A stretch of 51,577 nucleotides of DNA from Gloeophyllum trabeum ATCC 11539. Taxonomy: Eukaryota; Basidiomycota; Agaricomycetes; Gloeophyllales; Gloeophyllaceae. Position numbers and translations under genes: made by a program. The stretch is taken from assembly GCF_000344685.1 (NCBI RefSeq), contig NW_006920412.1, forward strand, positions 3,163,873-3,215,449. The letters are read 5' to 3'. A model generated the notes under the pieces. The model made no database searches. It was given only the letters and a program-made list of their open reading frames with translations, and was not told the DNA's origin. Within the stretch, counting starts at the first letter, position 1. Each line of letters opens with the position of its first letter. Below, one piece after another: positions 46,803 through 51,577 of the stretch.

Positions 46803-49306
46803 GCGCACCAAGCTCCCTGCCACTTAATTCTCATAACAAGTTCTCTGCGCTAGTCGTAGAAGAACCAACACCGGACAGTATCTATATTCAGAACGTTTCC
46901 ATGCAATTTTACAAAGAACTCGAGTCTCAAGTAGCACAGGATGTATTTAATGCTACAGAATCAATCAAATGGGTAGAGGAGTCTTCTAAACAGAAGCTCG
47001 GCAGGACCCCTGAACCTGTGCTTAATTCCTCTAACAAAAACCAAAAACATTCAGAAAATGATCGAGTGCGACGATCACAAAAGCCAAAAACAGAAGCACC
47101 TATTTTTGCAGAAGGACCTAAATTACTTAGGGTCGTGCGAGGACTCAAAAACGGCATGCAAATGGACCTGCCGTTAACTCTCACGAAATTCGAAACGGAA
47201 GAAAAGAAGGACGTGGTAGCGCTCTTAGATACCGGTTGCACGGGTTCTTGTATCAATGAGAACACCGTTGTAAAACTTGGACTAGAGCGTCATCGTTTTG
47301 AAAACGATATACCAGTATTTAATGCCGACGGAACTCCAAACGTGGCTGGTAATATTACCGAATATGTACGAGTCAAAGGTCAAATCGGAGACCATGAAGA
47401 AGTCCTAAATTTGCTAATCACGAACCTCGGCAAGTCGGACGTATTCCTTGGCTACGAGTGGCTAGAATTCCATAATCCTGAAATTGATTGGCAGAATCAA
47501 CTGCTGGATTTCACACGCTGTCCATCGCGTTGTACAGAAATGCATAAATCCCAGCAGATTAACCAAGTCGAGATCGAGGAGGAGGATTCTATATTTATGA
47601 TTGACCCCAATACTTGGATCAGGCAGAAAACCCAAAACGAAAGAGAATATGCGCGATATTTATCAACGAAAATGCTGCGGGCCACTGCTTTGGACATAGC
47701 TATCGAAGCCAATAAATCGAAGAAATCCAAAACCTTTGAGGAAATGGTTCCGGAACAGTACCGTCCATTCAGTGACGTATTTAAGGAAGAAACATTCAAT
47801 ACGCTTCCAGAGCATCGACCGTGGGACCACGTCATTGAGCTTTTACCAGGAAGCAAACCCTATTCTGGAAAAGTGTATGCCATGACGATCGATGAACAAA
47901 AAGCGTTGGATGAATTTCTTGAAGATAACTTAAAAACCGGCAGGATCCGACCAAGCAAGTCGCCTTGGGGGGCACCATTCTTCTTTGTCAAGAAAAAGGA
48001 CGGGAAACTGCGACCAGTCCAGGACTATCGCAAGTTGAACGAAATGACGAAGAAAAACAAATACCCCTTACCGCTCATTCAAGACCTTATCAATAAATTA
48101 AAGAATGCAAAATATTATACGAAACTAGATATTCGATGGGGATATAATAATATTCGTATGAAGGAAGGAGACGAAGAGAAAGCCGCTTTCATCACCAATC
48201 GCGGACTTTTCGAACCACTCGTCATGTTCTTCGGGTTAACCAACAGCCCGGCAACCTTCCAGACTATGATGAATGATATCTTCAGAGCATTAATTATGCA
48301 AGGAAAAGTGATAGTATATCTGGACGATATACTTATTTTCTCCGAAAGTCTGGACGAACATCAAAAGATTGTCAAACAGGTCTTGGAAATCCTTCGAGAG
48401 CATAAGTTAACCTGCAAGCCAGAAAAGTGCGAGTTTGAAACTCAAGAAACAGAATATTTAGGACATATTATTGGTCAAGGAACCATCCAGATGGATTCTA
48501 AAAAGGTCCAAGATGTTACACAATGGCCGACGCCAACCAACAAAAAGGACATTCAACAATTCCTGGGCTTCGCGAATTTTTATCGAAAATTCATAAAAGA
48601 CTTCGCAGCCATCACTCAACCCATGACCAAACTCACCGGGCAAGCGGAGTGGACATGGGGACAGGAGCAACAGGAGGCGTTTGAAACACTCAAAACGGCC
48701 ATAACAAAAGCACCAGTGCTGGCAGTACCCAACGATCATGACCAATATCGCATAGAGTGCGATGCATCCAAATATGCACTAGGAGCTGTACTCTCACAAA
48801 AACAAAATAATATATGGAAACCTATTGCATTTCTATCTAGAAGCCTTAACCCGGCGGAACGTAATTATGAGATCTACGACAGAGAAATGCTGGCAATCAT
48901 GACAGCACTCGACGAATGGGACAATTTCCTTCGCGGTGCAAGTCAAAAATTCGAGATTTATACGGATCATAAAAATCTTGAATATTTCCGAAAGCCGCAG
49001 AAACTCAACCAACGACAGGCGCGCTGGGTTTTAGAGCTCCAAAATTATGATTTCACCCTGGTACACCAACCGGGTAAAACTATGATCAGGGCAGATGCCT
49101 TATCCCGTAGACCGGACCACGATAAAGGCGATTCCGATAATGAAAATACTATTTTATTAAAACCCCAATGGTTCAGAAGTGCGGAAGTGCTAGGCACAGA
49201 AGCACTAAAAACCAAAATATTATGCCATGTCAATAATTATGAGGAATCCATAAAAGAAAAAATATTACAAAAACACAATGATTTTTCCAGACCGAGGACG
49301 GTCTGA
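46763..49306 (+). CDS. pol: Pol, first part: protease, reverse transcriptase, RNase H
   Basis: The frame lies -1 to gag and is open from 46763. There is no ATG until well inside, so it is probably made as a Gag-Pol fusion. Counting from 46799, the protease has LLDTGCTGS (Asp144). Reverse transcriptase has KSPWGAPFFFVKKKDGKLR, YTKLDIRWGYNNIR, the catalytic YLDD (507-510) and YLGHIIGQG. RNase H follows with ECDASKYALGAVLSQ, NYEIYDREMLAIM, TDHKNLEYF and RADALSRRPD. The frame ends at TGA 49304-49306, just after a T run (49282-49286) where the integrase frame takes over. All catalytic residues look intact. Confidence 0.93.
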   Translation, partial: RVQSSGFWLRHSLSAPSSLPLNSHNKFSALVVEEPTPDSIYIQNVSMQFYKELESQVAQDVFNATESIKWVEESSKQKLGRTPEPVLNSSNKNQKHSENDRVRRSQKPKTEAPIFAEGPKLLRVVRGLKNGMQMDLPLTLTKFETEEKKDVVALLDTGCTGSCINENTVVKLGLERHRFENDIPVFNADGTPNVAGNITEYVRVKGQIGDHEEVLNLLITNLGKSDVFLGYEWLEFHNPEIDWQNQLLDFTRCPSRCTEMHKSQQINQVEIEEEDSIFMIDPNTWIRQKTQNEREYARYLSTKMLRATALDIAIEANKSKKSKTFEEMVPEQYRPFSDVFKEETFNTLPEHRPWDHVIELLPGSKPYSGKVYAMTIDEQKALDEFLEDNLKTGRIRPSKSPWGAPFFFVKKKDGKLRPVQDYRKLNEMTKKNKYPLPLIQDLINKLKNAKYYTKLDIRWGYNNIRMKEGDEEKAAFITNRGLFEPLVMFFGLTNSPATFQTMMNDIFRALIMQGKVIVYLDDILIFSESLDEHQKIVKQVLEILREHKLTCKPEKCEFETQETEYLGHIIGQGTIQMDSKKVQDVTQWPTPTNKKDIQQFLGFANFYRKFIKDFAAITQPMTKLTGQAEWTWGQEQQEAFETLKTAITKAPVLAVPNDHDQYRIECDASKYALGAVLSQKQNNIWKPIAFLSRSLNPAERNYEIYDREMLAIMTALDEWDNFLRGASQKFEIYTDHKNLEYFRKPQKLNQRQARWVLELQNYDFTLVHQPGKTMIRADALSRRPDHDKGDSDNENTILLKPQWFRSAEVLGTEALKTKILCHVNNYEESIKEKILQKHNDFSRPRTV

Positions 49307-50910
49307 TCTGGAGAAAGGGGCGAATTGTTATTCCCAATGACAAGGCGCTTCGAGGTCTAATTATTGCCTCACATCATGATTCGATTTCTGCAGGACATCC
49401 CGGACAGATGAAAACGCAGGAATTAATTTATAGATCTTATTGGTGGCATAACATCAAGAAAGACGTGAAAGCTTATGTAAAGGGATGCGACATATGCCAA
49501 AAATCAAAAATAAATCATCAGCAGAAGGCCGCGCCTTTACACCCTAATCCTATTCCTGAAAGGAACTGGCAGTACATATCCGTGGACATGATCACGCACT
49601 TGCCACTTTCTCAAGGACATAACGCTATAATCGTCGTAGTCGATATGAAGTCCAAAGATTTCGTTGCAGTACCAACCACGGATGAATTGACTTCGGAAGG
49701 CTGGGCGAATATTTATATCAAATACGTTTGGTCAAAGCATGGGCTTTCCGAACGTATTACGTCTGATAGAGGACCCCAATTTGTATCGCAATTCATCAAG
49801 GATGTGTACAAAAAGCTGGGGATACAAGGAAATCCAAGCACGGCGTACCACCCACAAACCGATGGACAAACCGAACGAATCAATCAGGAGATCGAGAATT
49901 ATTTAAGAATGTTTATAAATTATCGACAAACTGATTGGCCTGAATGGTTACCTATTTGCGAATTCATATATCGCAATAGACAACATTCAGCAACCGGATA
50001 CTCTCCTTTTTATTTAACCCACGGACATCACCCTTACACTGGAGTGGAAACTCGGAAAGAGATAAAGAGCGAACAAGCAGACCAATTTGTCACAAGAATG
50101 AAGAAGCTGCAAGAAGAAGCATCGGCCGCTCTCAAACTCACCAAGGAGTACATGAAGGAAAAATGGGATAGCAAGAAACGAGATTCAGTAAATTATATGG
50201 AAGGAGATAAGGTCTGGCTAGAAGCAGCAAATATAAGCACGGATCGACCAAACAAGAAACTTGACGACAAACGATACGGACCATTCGAGATCGTCAAGAA
50301 GGTCGGAAACAGTGCTTATAAGCTCAAACTACCTAAAACCTGGAAAATCCATCCAGTATTTAATGAAGTACTCCTCACGCCTTACCATATGCAAGAATTC
50401 CCTAATCAAAAACCAACGAGAACCATTCCTAATATTATTGCTATCGAAACAAAAGTGGAGAAAATCCTAGATTCAAGGGTACGACGAGGCGGACTGCAAT
50501 ATTTAATCAGATGGGAAAACAAACCACGATCAGAAGACACGTGGGAATCACGATCAAGTTTGATCAAGCAATACAAAAGTTTGATCGATGAATTCCACAG
50601 GCAAAATCCTGACGCGGCAAGGATGCCCACGATTACCGTGCCTGGCGCACTACGAAACGTTAAACTATCAGAAAAAGAAAAAGAAGTATCTTATGATAAT
50701 GAATGGGAAAAGTGGACAAACACTTACAAACGATGGATAACGCGAACAGCGAAAGCTACCGATTTACCATCAATGACGCAATCGGAAATAGCTGAACTGT
50801 TTTTCGGGACGCGCGTTCTCCACGAACATCCATCACAAACCACCATCATACCATCATGTTCACAATCCCGACCTCAAACATCGTCTTATTCGCTATTCTC
50901 GTGGCGCTAG
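49282..50910 (+). CDS. pol: Pol, second part: integrase with C-terminal chromodomain
   Basis: The frame is open from 49282 and continues the protein at FQTEDGLIWRKGR. The first ATG, at 49408, would cut off the start of the zinc-binding domain, so independent start there is unlikely. The HHCC domain is HHDSISAGHPGQ...GCDICQ. Counting from 49408, the catalytic core has Asp60, Asp120 (SDRGPQF) and Glu156 (TDGQTERINQE), a D,D-35-E set. The GPF-type domain (RYGPFEIVKKVGNSAYKL) is followed by a chromodomain at about 349-397 (VEKILDSRVRRGG, YLIRWENKPRSEDTWE). Chromodomains of this kind direct insertion to histone-marked chromatin. A tail of about 100 residues of unknown role overlaps the next ORF. 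Confidence 0.92.
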   Translation, partial: FFQTEDGLIWRKGRIVIPNDKALRGLIIASHHDSISAGHPGQMKTQELIYRSYWWHNIKKDVKAYVKGCDICQKSKINHQQKAAPLHPNPIPERNWQYISVDMITHLPLSQGHNAIIVVVDMKSKDFVAVPTTDELTSEGWANIYIKYVWSKHGLSERITSDRGPQFVSQFIKDVYKKLGIQGNPSTAYHPQTDGQTERINQEIENYLRMFINYRQTDWPEWLPICEFIYRNRQHSATGYSPFYLTHGHHPYTGVETRKEIKSEQADQFVTRMKKLQEEASAALKLTKEYMKEKWDSKKRDSVNYMEGDKVWLEAANISTDRPNKKLDDKRYGPFEIVKKVGNSAYKLKLPKTWKIHPVFNEVLLTPYHMQEFPNQKPTRTIPNIIAIETKVEKILDSRVRRGGLQYLIRWENKPRSEDTWESRSSLIKQYKSLIDEFHRQNPDAARMPTITVPGALRNVKLSEKEKEVSYDNEWEKWTNTYKRWITRTAKATDLPSMTQSEIAELFFGTRVLHEHPSQTTIIPSCSQSRPQTSSYSLFSWR

Positions 50911-51062
50911 TCGTCACAGTCGCCATTCTCGGCACCACATTCATTATCTGCATATACCGCCAAAATCGTCGCAACTCCCTTGAAGTCATTGGACAACGCC
51001 GACAAAGCCTGGGAGGAATCATCGAATTAGAAGTTGTCAGACGCGGGGGCACACAACACTAA
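50856..51062 (+). CDS. Small membrane-span ORF at the env position of the retrotransposon
   Basis: A 68-residue ORF starts at an ATG 55 bases inside the pol tail, in another frame, and ends 32 bp before the 3' LTR. It has a short polar N terminus (MFTIPTSN), a strong hydrophobic helix (IVLFAILVALVVTVAILGTT followed by FIICIY), and a basic tail (RQNRRNSLEVIGQRRQSLGG). The positive charges after the helix predict a cytoplasmic C terminus. I do not know a homologue. Fungal chromoviruses normally end after the chromodomain, so this could be a real accessory protein, a trapped fragment of a host membrane protein, or chance. Nothing here resembles a viral fusion glycoprotein. Confidence 0.5.
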   Translation: MFTIPTSNIVLFAILVALVVTVAILGTTFIICIYRQNRRNSLEVIGQRRQSLGGIIELEVVRRGGTQH

Positions 51063-51080
51063 TCGCGAGGACGCGATCCT

Positions 51081-51094
51081 AGAGGAGGGGGTAA
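51081..51094 (+). other. Polypurine tract of the retrotransposon
   Basis: AGAGGAGGGGGTAA directly precedes the 3' LTR and is the expected primer site for plus-strand synthesis. Confidence 0.8.
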
Positions 51095-51396
51095 TGTTAC
51101 GATCAAAACATTCTTTCACAATCACACGTGTTTGACACACGTATGCAGGACCACAAAGACATTGCATTCGTGCACATCTCATTTCAATACCTTTCACGAT
51201 CACTTATTATTTACGCATTGTTACCTTACCGATCACAGACTACCTCATATTAATAGTGGCTGTTTCCCGCATTTCATTACAAACGCATGTAAACCATTCT
51301 GTTAACACATGTACATATTTGTATATCTAGCAATATATAAGCCGCGATAGCAAAGGTCTCATACCTTAGCTTCGATCTGGCATTTCTTCTGTGTCA
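51095..51396 (+). repeat. 3' LTR (302 bp)
   Basis: It matches 44737-45038 with no difference that I can see. It starts TGTTACGATC and ends CTGTGTCA. The bases after it (AAAAT) do not match those before the 5' LTR (ACTTT). Confidence 0.95.
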
Positions 51397-51577
51397 AAAA
51401 TCACGTCCAAACTGACCGGATACAGGAATCAACACCACTTTAGTTCAACTTGGACCCCCTCAGAGAATCTGCTTCTGCACATATTTTATCATTTATTTCA
51501 CCCAGCCCACTTGGACTAAACTGATAGTGCCAGTCAAAATCAATATATTAAAGCTCTTAGCATTACATATCTAAATA
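51397..51577. other. AT-rich flank right of the retrotransposon
   Basis: No gene is visible. The sequence is clearly richer in A and T than the rest of the window outside the retroelement. Confidence 0.4.

Larger units (their letters stand above)
44737..51396 (+). mobile_element. Ty3/gypsy chromodomain LTR retrotransposon (chromovirus, Tf1/sushi-like)
   Basis: The 6660-bp element has identical 302-bp LTRs and the order gag, protease, reverse transcriptase, RNase H, integrase, chromodomain. Its primer binding site is complementary to its own predicted transcript start, as in Tf1-type self-priming. Gag and pol are in different frames, joined by a 40-base overlap that contains GGGTTTT. A second frame change lies at a T run between RNase H and integrase. 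An extra ORF with a membrane span follows integrase. No target-site duplication is visible (ACTTT on the left, AAAAT on the right). Identical LTRs mean a very recent insertion. Confidence 0.95.

Overview
The window is genomic DNA from a filamentous basidiomycete, most likely an Agaricomycete. Genes are broken by many 46-115 bp GT-AG introns. The gene families are ones typical of these fungi: a surface protein with one membrane span, a PPPYTP-type protein family, a cerato-platanin, a GH81 glucanase, an HMG-box protein and a chromodomain LTR retrotransposon. A 558-base run of N sits at 11151-11708. I rebuilt the exon models by hand from splice signals and reading frame; no transcript data were used.

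Layout: 1-138 is the C-terminal tail of an unknown gene, followed by a possible solitary LTR (479-692). A minus-strand gene for a secreted, single-span membrane protein lies at 1239-3239, and a decayed PPPYTP-type gene at 3920-4711. An F-box/LRR-like gene follows at 6804-8106. From 8844 to 18508 four related minus-strand genes for 2-oxoglutarate/Fe(II) dioxygenase-like proteins stand head to tail; the fourth has lost every catalytic residue. A non-autonomous inverted-repeat transposon and the assembly gap lie between the first two. 18509-25312 is mostly empty apart from a small membrane-anchored protein gene (21491-22316). 25313-30260 is a 29-exon P-type ATPase of the Na,K-ATPase (IIC) kind. 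An MCP1-like mitochondrial membrane protein (30327-31138, minus) and an HMG-box protein (31866-33129, minus) follow.

Two more dioxygenase-family genes lie on the plus strand (36025-37557 and 38361-39850), so the family forms two oppositely oriented clusters about 17.5 kb apart. Four of the six share a 16-bp upstream motif, GGTAATTGTGGGTCCC. A GH81 endo-beta-1,3-glucanase (40166-42686) and a cerato-platanin (42989-43420, minus) converge, and an intron-containing tRNA, probably Trp, lies at 44081-44166 (minus).

44737-51396 is a nearly complete chromodomain Ty3/gypsy element with identical 302-bp LTRs. Its primer binding site matches its own predicted mRNA 5' end, as in Tf1-type self-priming. 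A GGGTTTT heptamer sits in the gag/pol overlap, the reading frame breaks at a T run between RNase H and integrase, and an extra small ORF with one membrane span lies where an env gene would be. Points most worth a second look are the dioxygenase-family clusters with their shared promoter motif and dead member, and the self-primed retroelement with its membrane ORF.
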